A stretch of DNA of 64,000 nucleotides. Origin: Sphingobacteriales bacterium 44-15. Its GTDB lineage: Bacteria > Bacteroidota > Bacteroidia > Chitinophagales > Chitinophagaceae. A program made the translations under genes and the position numbers. The notes under the pieces were generated by a model. It ran no database searches and had not been told where the DNA came from. It worked only from the letters and a program-made list of their open reading frames with translations. Where the stretch lies: assembly GCA_001899685.1 (NCBI GenBank), contig MKWG01000003.1, positions 124,001-188,000 of the forward strand. Reading direction: 5' to 3'. How positions within the stretch are numbered: the stretch's first letter is position 1; each line of letters starts with the position of its first letter. Positions 24,993 through 34,940 of this stretch are shown here, piece after piece.

Positions 24993-27884
24993 ATGAGTGC
25001 AATAGCAATTTTAAAGGAAAGAAGATTCGTTTTTTTTATTTTTTTCTTATTAATGTTCATAACGGCAGAGGGCCAGTCTACTTTACCGCCTGTTTATATA
25101 ATCAGTACCGATACAGCTACAGATCATGTATTGCCGGATACCAGCTGGCAGGTAATGGCCGATCCGGGGGCAAAAATGCAGCTTGAACAGGCAATAGTAT
25201 CCACGCTCTTTCAGAATGATAATCAAAAGGTGAACTATAAAAACCATGTTTACTGGCAGCGTTTCCGTATCGCCAACTGCATGCCGGGAGAAATAAAGAT
25301 TGCCTTGCCCGAATCTTCTTTCCATGCAGACCTGTTTGCTAAAACCCATGATGGCGAATGGGAGCATTACACCACGGGTACAGGCGTGCCCTGGAGCCGC
25401 CGCGATGGATTGAAAAGAATTCCGGCATTCACCCTTTCTATTCCTGCAGGCGATACGCTTATATTGTATAAAAGGATTTACTGGAACTACGCGGATGCCC
25501 AGCCGGATACCATGCAGATCACCTTCAGCTTCACAGAAAAACTGGTGCAGCACAATTATGTAGATGATGAATCGCATTATATGACGGCTATACAGGACGC
25601 CTTTTTATTAGGAATGTTCATCCTGTCTATCACGATCAATTTTTATTTTTTCATAATAGTCCGCGAAAAAGAATTTCTTTATTTCAGCCTGTTCCTGATA
25701 TCTTTTTGCCTTTTGGCGTTGTGCAGTTTAAATGATGTCTTTCTCAAAGAAAGCCCGCATTTATTATTGTACCTGTATATTACCTGTAATAGCTGTTCCG
25801 GTTTTTTCCTCATCCAGTTCGTGCGCTATTTTTTAAAAACATTTCAACACTTTCCCAAATGGGATAAATATCTTTTCAGTTTCAGTATTTTCCAGGTACT
25901 TGTTCTTTTAATTTCATGTTTTTTGTCTGCGCTTTTCCAGGTGAACCTTTCAAAGACCTCTCACGTTTCTGAAAACACCGTTAAGCTGGTGAATGGTGTT
26001 TCTCTTTTGTGCGTCCTTTTTCTGTATATACGTAATAAGGACAGGATGATAAGATTAATGCTCACGGCACTCATACCTATTCTTTTTTTGCAGGCAACCG
26101 CTTATGCATTAGCCATTGTCAACGGACTGTACTATGCAAGATTTGGAGCGCAGGATATTTCCGGTTATAAATCGCAGTTTAACAGTATTGCATTTTTCAT
26201 CCTGATACTTTGCTACTCGTGGATGATGATCATTTTTACCTGGGTACTTTTTCTGAGGTTTTCCGACCTCAGAAAAAAACTGGCGCAGCAGTCATCCCTT
26301 GATCATCTCAAATCACGTTTTTTTGCTAATATTTCCCATGAATTCAGAACGCCGCTTACACTCATCATCGGACCTGTTGAAGATCTGCTCCGGGATAAGA
26401 ACACACAGAAATTCAGAGAACCTCTGCAGTATATTCACCGCAATTCAAAACGCCTGCTTCAACTGATTAACCAGCTTCTGGATCTGTCCAAACTTGATGT
26501 GGGAAGTTACCATGTGAATACCAATCGTGATGATATCATTCCTTTTGTAAAACAAATTGTGCATTCTTTTTCTTCAATGGCACACCATAAAAATATCTTA
26601 CTGGAGACCAGAGTGGACCCCCGCTTAAAAAATGGACTGAGAAATGAGACACAGGCATTTTATTTTGATGAAGATATTTTTGAAAAGGTCCTCTATAACC
26701 TGCTCTCCAACGCTTTTAAATTTACAGGTGAAGGAGGCAGCATTACGGTAAGCATTTCACTGGCAGGCAAAGACTTGCTGGAGCTGGGGGTAGAAGACAG
26801 CGGAACCGGTATTCCTGCAGAAAAGCTTCCCTTCATTTTCGACCGGTTTTACCAGTCCGATAATTCTCACAAAAAAGCATATGAGGGGACGGGGATCGGG
26901 CTTGCCCTTGTAAAAGAGCTGGTAGCATTGCACAACGGCAAGATAACCGTTGTGAGCGATGTAAATAAAGGGACCGCCTTCAGTTGTTATTTTCCTTTAA
27001 ATAAAAGAATAATTTCTGCCGGTGAGATTCGCAGAATATCCTCAGATCCGGGTACTATATTGCCAGATGCGAAACCCGATGAGGTAAGCCAGGAAAAAGT
27101 ACCGGATAACAGCAGACCGACAATTCTTGTGGTGGAAGACCAGCAGGATGTGCGCAGCTATATCTGCGGCAAATTGAGGGAAGCCTATACCGTAATAGAA
27201 GCCAAAAACGGGTTGGAGGGATTTGAAACAGCAAGAAAACAAATACCGGACCTGGTGATCAGCGATGTGATGATGCCAGCAACAGACGGATTTGAATTAT
27301 GCGCTTTACTAAAAAAAGATATCCTGACCAGCCATATCCCCGTTATATTACTTACAGCCCGCGCAGAAGATGCGGATAAAATAACCGGACTGGAGACCGG
27401 AGCAGACGCTTATCTTATCAAGCCTTTCAATTCGAGAGAGTTATTAATAAGAACACGTAACCTGATTGAGCTGCGTAATAAATTACGGAAAAAATTCAGC
27501 AAGAAGCTGGTGGTAAAGGCGGGTGAAATAGCAGTCACTTCGCAGGACAGCCGGTTCATGCAGCGGCTGCTTAGCACAGTGGAAAAGCATATTGGAGATG
27601 AAAAATTTTCTGTAGAAGAGCTGGGCCGGGAGTTTGCCATGAGCCCCTCACAGATCAACCGTAAATTAAAAGCTATCATTAATCAGTCTGCAGGTGCATT
27701 TATCCGTTCTTTGCGAATGGAGCGGGCGATGGAATTACTGAAAAATGACCAGGCCTCCATCGCTGAGATCGCTTATGAAACCGGCTTTAGCGACCCCGCC
27801 TATTTCTCCCGTGTTTTTAAAAGTTACTTCGGGTTTCCCCCATCTCAGGTCACAGCAGAAAAAAATCTCCCGCTTAAAGACTAA
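24993..27884 (+). CDS. Hybrid sensor kinase/response regulator with AraC output (7TMR-DISM type)
   Basis: A whole two-component system in one 963-residue membrane protein. A signal peptide precedes an extracellular jelly-roll of the 7TMR-DISMED2 type (about 40-185), then seven transmembrane helices (about 200-425). The HisKA motif FFANISHEFRTPLTLIIGP puts the phospho-His at about 448. The ATPase domain spans about 550-670 (LLSNAFKFTGEGGS, GTGIGLALVKELV). The receiver domain begins ILVVEDQQDV (about 710), with Asp in DLVISDVMMPATDGFEL (about 758). The AraC HTH domain fills about 860-955 (AEIAYETGFSDPAYFSRVFK). It differs from the SusR-like HTCS group, which has beta-propellers outside. No target operon is adjacent; the ligand is unknown. 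Confidence 0.95.
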   Translation: MSAIAILKERRFVFFIFFLLMFITAEGQSTLPPVYIISTDTATDHVLPDTSWQVMADPGAKMQLEQAIVSTLFQNDNQKVNYKNHVYWQRFRIANCMPGEIKIALPESSFHADLFAKTHDGEWEHYTTGTGVPWSRRDGLKRIPAFTLSIPAGDTLILYKRIYWNYADAQPDTMQITFSFTEKLVQHNYVDDESHYMTAIQDAFLLGMFILSITINFYFFIIVREKEFLYFSLFLISFCLLALCSLNDVFLKESPHLLLYLYITCNSCSGFFLIQFVRYFLKTFQHFPKWDKYLFSFSIFQVLVLLISCFLSALFQVNLSKTSHVSENTVKLVNGVSLLCVLFLYIRNKDRMIRLMLTALIPILFLQATAYALAIVNGLYYARFGAQDISGYKSQFNSIAFFILILCYSWMMIIFTWVLFLRFSDLRKKLAQQSSLDHLKSRFFANISHEFRTPLTLIIGPVEDLLRDKNTQKFREPLQYIHRNSKRLLQLINQLLDLSKLDVGSYHVNTNRDDIIPFVKQIVHSFSSMAHHKNILLETRVDPRLKNGLRNETQAFYFDEDIFEKVLYNLLSNAFKFTGEGGSITVSISLAGKDLLELGVEDSGTGIPAEKLPFIFDRFYQSDNSHKKAYEGTGIGLALVKELVALHNGKITVVSDVNKGTAFSCYFPLNKRIISAGEIRRISSDPGTILPDAKPDEVSQEKVPDNSRPTILVVEDQQDVRSYICGKLREAYTVIEAKNGLEGFETARKQIPDLVISDVMMPATDGFELCALLKKDILTSHIPVILLTARAEDADKITGLETGADAYLIKPFNSRELLIRTRNLIELRNKLRKKFSKKLVVKAGEIAVTSQDSRFMQRLLSTVEKHIGDEKFSVEELGREFAMSPSQINRKLKAIINQSAGAFIRSLRMERAMELLKNDQASIAEIAYETGFSDPAYFSRVFKSYFGFPPSQVTAEKNLPLKD

Positions 27885-28041
27885 AATCGCTGCTCTTTAC
27901 CCTTCGCAACCGCCTGCCTAAGCCAAAATGCGCGAAAAATCCAATGTTTTGTTTCAAAAGTACAAGGCAACAGGCGCAGCGGCATTCTACTTTGTACCGA
28001 GAAGTTTTTATTTCAATTCCTTAATCTTAAAATGTTCAATT

Positions 28042-28485
28042 ATGAAAAAGTTAATATTAAGTACAACCGGGATTTTATTTATTATATTTTCTGCTGCCAG
28101 CGTACGGGCACAAAACAATAAGCCTTATAAAGACGGTTCTGTCTGGCTGGTATCGTTTGTACAAACCAAACCCGGAATGGGCGATATATACCTGAAAGAC
28201 CTGAGCACGCATTGGGTAAAAATGGGAGAAGCTGCCAAAGCACAGGGACTTGTTATGGATTATAAAGTGCTGTCTGCCAATCCTGCCGCCAAAACAGACT
28301 GGGATTTAATGCTGATGATAGAAATTAAAAATTACGCAGCGCTGGATGGACTGAATGATAAAATGGATGCTCTTGCTTTAAAATTGTTCGGGTCTGAAGA
28401 TACACTACATACGTCTGCTGTTTCGCGCAACGATATGCGGGATCTGCTGGGTGGCAAACTTACACGGGAACTCATCTTTAAATAA
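28042..28485 (+). CDS. Small exported protein of unknown function
   Basis: A 147-residue protein starting at the ATG at 28042; the frame extends upstream without a better start, and only this Met gives a signal peptide (KKLILSTTGILFIIFSAASVRAQ). The mature part is compact alpha/beta (VWLVSFVQTKPGMGDIYLKDL, DYKVLSANPAAKTDWDLMLMIEIKNYAALD, split). It resembles dimeric ferredoxin-like (antibiotic-biosynthesis-monooxygenase/Dabb-like) folds in which residues near the N-terminus pack on an aromatic sheet. I cannot name the family. A terminator follows at 28521, so it is monocistronic. Confidence 0.7.
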   Translation: MKKLILSTTGILFIIFSAASVRAQNNKPYKDGSVWLVSFVQTKPGMGDIYLKDLSTHWVKMGEAAKAQGLVMDYKVLSANPAAKTDWDLMLMIEIKNYAALDGLNDKMDALALKLFGSEDTLHTSAVSRNDMRDLLGGKLTRELIFK

Positions 28486-28520
28486 AATTTTTCTCATGAT
28501 ACGCGTACAAAAACGCAATC

Positions 28521-28544
28521 GGCTTCCTTTCCAGGAAGCCTTTT
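28521..28544 (+). terminator. Intrinsic terminator
   Basis: Perfect 8-bp stem GGCTTCCT/AGGAAGCC with loop TTCC followed by TTTTATT, 36 bp after the preceding stop. Confidence 0.85.
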
Positions 28545-28669
28545 ATTCTTGTCTGTGTATTATTACAAAGAAATATTAGAAATATTATGTCATAAATAAA
28601 GACATCCAAAATGGATTAGCTGTGAATGGTAATAAGTTGCATCTTTGCACAACAAAACACGGATAGTCC

Positions 28670-29134
28670 ATGACTTCATTTTTTTCATTTCTGTTGCACA
28701 TGCATTCAGGCCTTCGCTGGCTGATGCTGATCATACTTCTTGTTGCCATATATAAATCATTTACGGGTTATGCCGGCAATAAGCCTTTTACAAAGTCAGA
28801 TAATACCATAAGGCTATTAACAGTGATCCTTACCCATCTCCAGTTGATCGTGGGACTTATCCTTTATATACAAAGTCCCCTGGTAAAATATTTCTGGGGA
28901 GATTTTGGCAGCGCCGTTAAACAGGAAGCTCCGATGTTCTTCGGGCTTTTCCACTTTCTTTTCATGCTGATTGCCGTGGTATTCATTACCATTGGTTCTG
29001 CCAAAACAAAACGCAGGAATACTGACAAAGAAAAATTCAAAACAATGCGGGGATGGTTTTTAGCTGCATTGATCATTATCCTGCTGGCTATTCCCTGGCC
29101 ATACCTGCCATCCGCAGGAAGGCCTCTGTTTTAG
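28670..29134 (+). CDS. Four-helix integral membrane protein of unknown function
   Basis: A 154-residue inner-membrane protein with four predicted helices at about 15-30 (WLMLIILLVAIY), 45-67 (LLTVILTHLQLIVGLILYI), 88-108 (FFGLFHFLFMLIAVVFITI) and 128-148 (FLAALIIILLAIPWPYL). Conserved-looking His residues occur near the helix ends (LHMHSGLRW, ILTHLQL, LFHFLF), a pattern seen in Bacteroidota cytochrome-b-like or DUF membrane proteins; haem binding is a guess. It is preceded by a CATCTTTG sequence close to a -7 box. It is not obviously linked to its neighbours. Confidence 0.7.
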   Translation: MTSFFSFLLHMHSGLRWLMLIILLVAIYKSFTGYAGNKPFTKSDNTIRLLTVILTHLQLIVGLILYIQSPLVKYFWGDFGSAVKQEAPMFFGLFHFLFMLIAVVFITIGSAKTKRRNTDKEKFKTMRGWFLAALIIILLAIPWPYLPSAGRPLF

Positions 29135-29223
29135 TTTGTATCTTTTCATAAGCTGAATTATGTACTGCATTTTGCAGTAAAGACCGATTTTCTTAGGTTT
29201 GGTCAATGGTACGTCCTTCCATA

Positions 29224-30420
29224 ATGTCTTTTGCTATGGTATGCATCTTTATGTGCATTACTGCTATAGCTTACAGCCAGCAGAATGAAAAGCCTTATGT
29301 GATATTGATTTCTCTGGATGGCTTCAGGCACGACTTTCCCGCAATGTATCCCACACCTAACCTCAACGCTATTGCCAGGGAAGGTGTAAAAGCAAAGGCG
29401 ATGCAGCCCTGCTTCCCAACCAAAACTTTTCCCAATCATTACAGCATGGTTACAGGTTTATATCCTGATCATCATGGTATTGTCGCTAATAAATTTTATG
29501 ATCCGGCTTCCGGTAAAACATTTGCCCTCACCACAGCAGAAAAATCCGATCCCTCGTTTTATAGCGGAGAGCCGATATGGAATGTGGCCGAAGCGCAGGG
29601 AATAAAAACTGCTGCTTATTTTTGGCCGGGCTCTGACGTTCCTGTAAACGGGCGATACCCTTCAATATGGAAAGCATACAACAAACATACTACACTCGCA
29701 CAAAGGCTGGATAGTGTAGTACAATGGTTACAATTGCCTCCTGAAAACCGCCCGCATTTTATAGCTATATACCTTGATCAACCTGATATGGCCGAACATG
29801 AATTTGGACCTCTTTCTGAGGAAGCCAAACAACAGGTAATACTGACTGACAGCCTGATAGGAATATTTCAGCGCGCTATTAATGATTTGCCTGTTGCAGA
29901 TAAAATAAACCTTATCATTGTTTCCGATCACGGGCTTTCAGAGACAAGTAAGGAAAAAGCCGTCAAACTGGAAGATTATATTCCCTCTAGATGGCTTGAA
30001 TATCCCACTACCATGGGTAATCCCGTAGTTTTTCTAAAAGCAAAAGAGACATATTACGACAGCATTGCATTTGCCGTTCGCTCCATCCCGCATGTGAAAG
30101 GATATGTGTCGAAAAAAATGCCCCGCAGGTTCCATTTTGGTAAAAATCCACGGAGTCTTGATTTCACAATAATCGCAGAAGCAGGATGGTCCATTATCAC
30201 CAACCCGCCGGAGCTGATCAAAAAAGGAAATCACGGTTATGATAACCGGGAGAAAGATATGTGGGCTATCTTTTATGCAACAGGGCCTGCTTTTAAAAAG
30301 GGCTATGTGCAGCAAATGTTCCCTAATATTTCGATCTATCCGCTGATAGCGTATTTGCTGGGGATTCAAATCCCGCCGGCAGACGGGAAGCTTAGACCGG
30401 TAAGAAAAATGCTGAAATAA
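29224..30420 (+). CDS. Secreted nucleotide pyrophosphatase/phosphodiesterase (ENPP-like, alkaline phosphatase superfamily)
   Basis: Exported metal-dependent phosphodiesterase of about 398 residues. The ATG at 29224 gives a clean signal peptide (FAMVCIFMCITAIAYS); one at 29206 adds six residues. The two-zinc site starts with ILISLDGFRHDF (Asp) and the nucleophile Thr lies in FPTKTFPNHYSMVTGLYPDHHGI (split, Thr about 69). Further metal ligands are in YLDQPDMAEHEFGP and IIVSDHGLS, and the last His is in KGNHGYDNREKDMWAIF. This is the ENPP/NPP arrangement: it would cleave nucleotides or phosphodiesters in the periplasm. The GNAT gene starts 3 bp after its stop. Confidence 0.93.
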   Translation: MSFAMVCIFMCITAIAYSQQNEKPYVILISLDGFRHDFPAMYPTPNLNAIAREGVKAKAMQPCFPTKTFPNHYSMVTGLYPDHHGIVANKFYDPASGKTFALTTAEKSDPSFYSGEPIWNVAEAQGIKTAAYFWPGSDVPVNGRYPSIWKAYNKHTTLAQRLDSVVQWLQLPPENRPHFIAIYLDQPDMAEHEFGPLSEEAKQQVILTDSLIGIFQRAINDLPVADKINLIIVSDHGLSETSKEKAVKLEDYIPSRWLEYPTTMGNPVVFLKAKETYYDSIAFAVRSIPHVKGYVSKKMPRRFHFGKNPRSLDFTIIAEAGWSIITNPPELIKKGNHGYDNREKDMWAIFYATGPAFKKGYVQQMFPNISIYPLIAYLLGIQIPPADGKLRPVRKMLK

Positions 30421-30423
30421 ACG

Positions 30424-30921
30424 ATGATTACACTTCACGAGGGAAATATCAAAGACATATTATTAATAAGAGCGCTGACTTTTAAGATCTGGCCGGAAAC
30501 TTACGGCGCCATATTGAGCCGGGAGCAGATGGACTATATGCTGGAGATGATGTATAGCCCCTCATCGCTTGAAAAGCAAATGCTGGAGCAGGGGCATAAC
30601 TTCATTATAGCTTATGAAAACGACCGGGCAATCGGCTTTGCTTCTTACGCATGTAAAGAAAACAATAGCGCCGCTTATAAGCTGCATAAGATATATGTGC
30701 TCCCAAACCTACAGGGTAAGGGTGTAGGCAAAAAATTAATTGACCATATCATCCGGTCTATCCTACCTTTGGGCGCAAAGACCCTTGAGCTGAATGTCAA
30801 CAGGTATAATACGGCAAGAACATTTTATGAGAAACAGGGATTTGAAATTATCAAAACCGAAGATATCGCTATCGGCAACGGCTATTTTATGAATGACTAT
30901 GTGATGGAGAAAAAGCTCTGA
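30424..30921 (+). CDS. GNAT-family N-acetyltransferase
   Basis: Cytoplasmic acetyl-CoA-dependent N-acetyltransferase of 165 residues. The coenzyme A site motif is LHKIYVLPNLQGKGVGKKLIDHI (split, Q/RxxGxG/A at about 98-103), followed by LELNVNRYNTARTFYEKQGFEII, the standard strand-helix pair. The N-terminus WPETYGAILSREQMDYMLEMMY is typical of members acting on peptides or amino-sugars. It begins 3 bp after the phosphodiesterase and is convergent with the cardiolipin synthase gene 3 bp away. Acceptor unknown. Confidence 0.9.
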   Translation: MITLHEGNIKDILLIRALTFKIWPETYGAILSREQMDYMLEMMYSPSSLEKQMLEQGHNFIIAYENDRAIGFASYACKENNSAAYKLHKIYVLPNLQGKGVGKKLIDHIIRSILPLGAKTLELNVNRYNTARTFYEKQGFEIIKTEDIAIGNGYFMNDYVMEKKL

Positions 30922-30924
30922 AAA

Positions 30925-32388
30925 TTACAGCAAAGGTGAAAGCAATCTTGCAGAAGCATCTATAAAGCGATGAAAAGGTCCGCGTTGCAGCCATTCTTCA
31001 AGCGTCACTTCCTCGCTGCAGGCGAGATCTTCCATGAAAGCTTCCGTTAGCTGGCCATTGATCTCTTTACCATACACTACTGCATTGATCTCAAAGTTCA
31101 GGTCAAAGCTGCGCACATCCATATTAGCTGTACCTACAATAGACACCATATCATCCACAATCATCGTTTTAGCATGCACAAAGCCTTTGTTGTAAAGGTA
31201 TATTCTTACTTTACTGCTCAGCATATCATAAAAATAAGAACGGGCGGCGGCGTTTACTATCCTGGAATCTGAGATGCCCGGGAGCAGCAGTCTTACATCT
31301 TTTCCACTCAGCGCCGCTTTCTTTAGCGCATCACAGATACTGTCGTTAGGTATAAAGTACGGAGAAGTGATGTACAGCTTCTGCCGGGCCATCACTATAG
31401 CTGTAAAGAAGCTCAGCATAATGCCCGAAGAAGGATAATCAGGACCACCCGGAACGATCTGTACAAGCTCCTTACCTGCCTGGACGGAAAAATCCAAAGG
31501 AAAATAAGAAGGATGAATATCAAGCCTGCTTTCTGAAGCAAAGTTCCAGTTGGCAATAAAATGGTACTGCAGGTTATTTACAGCAGGCCCTTCTATCTTA
31601 AGGTGTGTATCCCTCCAGTATATTTTTTTTTCTTCACCGGTATTGATGTAACGATCACTTACATTAATACCGCCAATAAATCCTGTTATACCATCTATCA
31701 CGATGATCTTTCTGTGATTGCGATAATTGATCCTGTTGGCCAAAAAGAAAAAACGGATCTTGTAAAAAGGAAAGATCTCAATACCAGCCGCTCTTAATTC
31801 GCTTAATACTTTCCTCAGGCTATGGCTGCCAAAGTCGTCATATATAAAGCGCACTTTTACACCTTCAGCCGCTTTTCTTTTCAGTATCTCTATGATCTTT
31901 TTACCTATGACATCATACTCAAAAATATAATACTCAAGATGTATATAAGATCGGGCGCTCTCCAGAGCATCGAGCACTGCATTGAATTTATTTTCCCCGT
32001 TCAACAGGAGCGTTACTCTATTCAGGCTCAGCAATGAGCTGGAATCGTTGATCAGGAAATGAACAATATCCTTATAATATTTCAGCTCCGCGCCAAAAGC
32101 ATCCTCAGTCTTTTTTGAAGTGGTGAGCAAACGTTGCATGATATCCCGGTAAAGCAAATCATTGGAAATTATTTTCTTGGAATAAATTTTCTTCTTTCTG
32201 TAGTTTACCCCGAAAGAAAAATAAAAAACACTGCCTATAACAGGCAATATAAATACCAGCAGCAGGTAAGCAAGTGTTTTTGCAGAATTATGTGTATCAA
32301 TGATGATCCTGTATGCTGTGATGATATCAAGCACCAGCACTATGATGGCAATGATATAAGGATAATATTTCAGCAGCAGGAAATACAC
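30925..32388 (-). CDS. cls: Cardiolipin synthase (phospholipase D superfamily)
   Basis: Membrane enzyme joining phosphatidylglycerol molecules into cardiolipin. The 487 residues fit the bacterial Cls family. Two N-terminal helices lie at about 8-28 and 37-58 (AKTLAYLLLVFILPVIGSVF). The two HKD motifs are intact: NHRKIIVIDG (about 222-231) and VHAKTMIVDD (about 405-414), each followed by G(G/T)xN. The frame has no ATG before a stop codon, so the start is the GTG at 32388. Between the HKD motifs is FFTAIVMARQKLYITSPYFIP, also conserved. Monocistronic. Confidence 0.94.
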   Translation of the reverse strand: MYFLLLKYYPYIIAIIVLVLDIITAYRIIIDTHNSAKTLAYLLLVFILPVIGSVFYFSFGVNYRKKKIYSKKIISNDLLYRDIMQRLLTTSKKTEDAFGAELKYYKDIVHFLINDSSSLLSLNRVTLLLNGENKFNAVLDALESARSYIHLEYYIFEYDVIGKKIIEILKRKAAEGVKVRFIYDDFGSHSLRKVLSELRAAGIEIFPFYKIRFFFLANRINYRNHRKIIVIDGITGFIGGINVSDRYINTGEEKKIYWRDTHLKIEGPAVNNLQYHFIANWNFASESRLDIHPSYFPLDFSVQAGKELVQIVPGGPDYPSSGIMLSFFTAIVMARQKLYITSPYFIPNDSICDALKKAALSGKDVRLLLPGISDSRIVNAAARSYFYDMLSSKVRIYLYNKGFVHAKTMIVDDMVSIVGTANMDVRSFDLNFEINAVVYGKEINGQLTEAFMEDLACSEEVTLEEWLQRGPFHRFIDASARLLSPLL

Positions 32389-32526
32389 TGACCGGGAATT
32401 GAAACGTTGTTGTTCATGATAAAACTATCAAAATATCGGCGATATAAATATTTTTTTGGCTTAAATATTGAAATGCGGTATTGCAACAGAAATGAGTAAT
32501 TTGGCATCGCATCAAACACACTTTAC

Positions 32527-34890
32527 ATGCGCATCTTTTCCCGGATCATTTTTATATTGTTTACCGCTCTAATTGCCGCCCGGCACGGCGTGGCTCAGGT
32601 AAGCCTGTTTGTATCCCCCGCAGGAAGCGCAACAGCAAAGGGAACTATAGAAGCCCCTTTTAACAGTCTTCAAAAAGCTTTGGCGTATGCAGGACAGCAG
32701 GGCGGGCAACAGGTTACAATTTATCTTAGAGAAGGAACTTATTACCTCAACACCACCATTGTGTTGAATGCACCGGATTTTTCTCCCGCATCCCTGGTGA
32801 TACAACCCTACCGGCAGGAGCATATCACCATCAGCGCAGGGCGGCGCCTGTCCCTTAAATGGGAGCCATACCGCGACGGCATCTATATGGCAAAGATCCC
32901 CGCGGGGATTTCTTTTGAACGTTTATATGTAAATGATACATTACAGGTACTTGCGCGCTACCCCAATTATGATACTGCTGCCCGGGTGTTTCACGGCACA
33001 GCCGCTGATGCCATAGCGCCGCACCGGGTGAAGCGCTGGAAGCATCCTGAAGGAGGTTATGTGCATGCATTGCATGCCTACGAATGGGGCGGGTTTCATT
33101 ACCGGATCACGGGGGCAGATGGCAATGGCAACCTGCAACTGGATGGCGGCTGGCAAAACAACCGCCCTAATAAGATGCATAAAGAATACCGTTTTGTGGA
33201 AAATATTTTTGAAGAGCTTGATACAACAGGAGAATGGTACCTTGATAAAAATAACAGTGTTCTTTATTATTATCCGCCTTCGCCGAACGGATTGAACCAG
33301 GCTGTTATTGAAGTGTCGAACCTGAAGAACAGCATTGAGCTCAGAGGAACAATCTCCTCGCCATTAAAGCATATCACGCTGTCAGGGCTTCATTTTGCGC
33401 ACAACGAGAGGACTTTTATGGATACCAGAGAACCTTTACTGAGAAGCGACTGGACCATATACCGCGGGGGGGCAGTGCTGATGGATGGAACAGAAGGCTG
33501 CAAAATAGCTGATTGTGTTTTTGAAGGAATAGGCGGCAATGCTATAATGCTGAGCAATTACAACAAAAACGATACGATCAGCGGCTGTCGTATTTATAAT
33601 ACGGGCGCCAATGCTATATGTTTTATCGGGGATACTAAAGCGGTACGCTCTCCCTCATTCGGATATGAGCAGTTTGTTCCATTTGAAAAATTGGACAAAA
33701 TTCCCGGACCCGCTACCGGCAACTTTCCCCGGGACTGCATTGCGTATGATAACCTGCTGCATGATGTCGGTGAAATAGAAAAACAGGCTACCGGTGTGGA
33801 AATTGAAATCGCATCTTCTATTATTGTAAGACACAACAGCATTTACAATACTTCACGTGCCGGAATAAATATCGGCGACGGATGCTTTGGCGGTCATCTC
33901 ATAGAATATAATGATGTTTTTAATACAGTAAGGGAAACAGGCGATCATGGCTCCTTCAATTCCTGGGGGCGCGATCGCTACTGGGCACCGGACCGCAACT
34001 ACATGGACAGCATAGTGAAAATATATCCCTGGCTTATTACGCTTGATGCCAGGAAGCAAACCATTATCAGGAACAATCGCTTCAGGTGCGACCATGGCTG
34101 GGATATAGATCTTGACGACGGTTCATCAAACTATTATATCTACAATAATCTCTGCCTGAATGGAGGAATAAAACTCAGAGAAGGGTTTTACCGTCGAGTA
34201 GAGAACAATATTCTGATCAATAACAGCTTTCACCCACATGTGTGGTTTCAAAAGAGCGGAGATGTGTTCAGAAAGAATATTGTGATGAGAAAATATGCTC
34301 CTATACAGATCAGTGCATGGGGAAAGCAGGTTGACTACAACCTATTCCCTGATGCAGCTTCGCTGGCGGAAGCAAGAGCCAATGGTACAGATACCCATAG
34401 CCTTGCCGGTGATCCGCTGTTCATTGATCCGGCACATGGCGATTTTCGTGTAGCGAATGGTTCACCGGCATTACTGACAGGGTTCCTGAATTTTCCTATG
34501 GATATATTCGGAGTGGAAAGCCCGTCGCTTAAGCAACTGGCATTACAACCCCAGATACCTGTCCTGATCACAGATCCTTCATTTGGGGATAAGTCTGCAT
34601 CATTCCGCTTCATGGGAGGCACGCTTAAATCAGTGAATGGATTAGGTGACCGTTCGGCCTATGGTTTGCCCGATGAAAAAGGTGTTATAATCTTATCAGC
34701 GCCGGGAAGCAGCCTGCTGGCTAAGTCGGGGCTGCAAAACAAAGATGTAATAAGAAGTGCAGACGGAAAATCCGTATCTGGTCTGAAGGAACTGATAGAC
34801 ATTTGCCAGGCGGGAAACTGGAAGGGACATATACCGGTAAAGGTCATCCGCAACCAGCAGGAGATAGATATAGAATTAATCATGAAATAG
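32527..34890 (+). CDS. Secreted right-handed beta-helix protein with C-terminal PDZ domain
   Basis: An exported 787-residue protein. A signal peptide (IIFILFTALIAARHGVAQ) leads into VSLFVSPAGSATAKGTIEAP, the opening of pectate-lyase-like and GH141-like beta-helix enzymes. The helix coils run from about 100 to 640 with typical phrases (IVRHNSIYNTSRAGINIG, IIRNNRFRCDHGWDID, VENNILINNSFHP). The last ~90 residues form a PDZ domain (SSLLAKSGLQNKDVIRSADG, then IPVKVIRNQQEIDIELIMK). Polysaccharide cleavage is likely but the family (lyase or hydrolase) and active site cannot be fixed by eye. A metallophosphatase gene follows after 50 bp and may be co-transcribed. Confidence 0.8.
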   Translation: MRIFSRIIFILFTALIAARHGVAQVSLFVSPAGSATAKGTIEAPFNSLQKALAYAGQQGGQQVTIYLREGTYYLNTTIVLNAPDFSPASLVIQPYRQEHITISAGRRLSLKWEPYRDGIYMAKIPAGISFERLYVNDTLQVLARYPNYDTAARVFHGTAADAIAPHRVKRWKHPEGGYVHALHAYEWGGFHYRITGADGNGNLQLDGGWQNNRPNKMHKEYRFVENIFEELDTTGEWYLDKNNSVLYYYPPSPNGLNQAVIEVSNLKNSIELRGTISSPLKHITLSGLHFAHNERTFMDTREPLLRSDWTIYRGGAVLMDGTEGCKIADCVFEGIGGNAIMLSNYNKNDTISGCRIYNTGANAICFIGDTKAVRSPSFGYEQFVPFEKLDKIPGPATGNFPRDCIAYDNLLHDVGEIEKQATGVEIEIASSIIVRHNSIYNTSRAGINIGDGCFGGHLIEYNDVFNTVRETGDHGSFNSWGRDRYWAPDRNYMDSIVKIYPWLITLDARKQTIIRNNRFRCDHGWDIDLDDGSSNYYIYNNLCLNGGIKLREGFYRRVENNILINNSFHPHVWFQKSGDVFRKNIVMRKYAPIQISAWGKQVDYNLFPDAASLAEARANGTDTHSLAGDPLFIDPAHGDFRVANGSPALLTGFLNFPMDIFGVESPSLKQLALQPQIPVLITDPSFGDKSASFRFMGGTLKSVNGLGDRSAYGLPDEKGVIILSAPGSSLLAKSGLQNKDVIRSADGKSVSGLKELIDICQAGNWKGHIPVKVIRNQQEIDIELIMK

Positions 34891-34940
34891 AATGACTGGT
34901 TCTTCAGGAAAACAGTTGAAATAAATAATCTTTTTAGCAC

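Noticed and set aside
27928-28041. A 38-residue N-terminal extension of the small exported protein.
   Set aside because: It would place the signal peptide inside the protein; the ATG at 28042 gives a proper leader.
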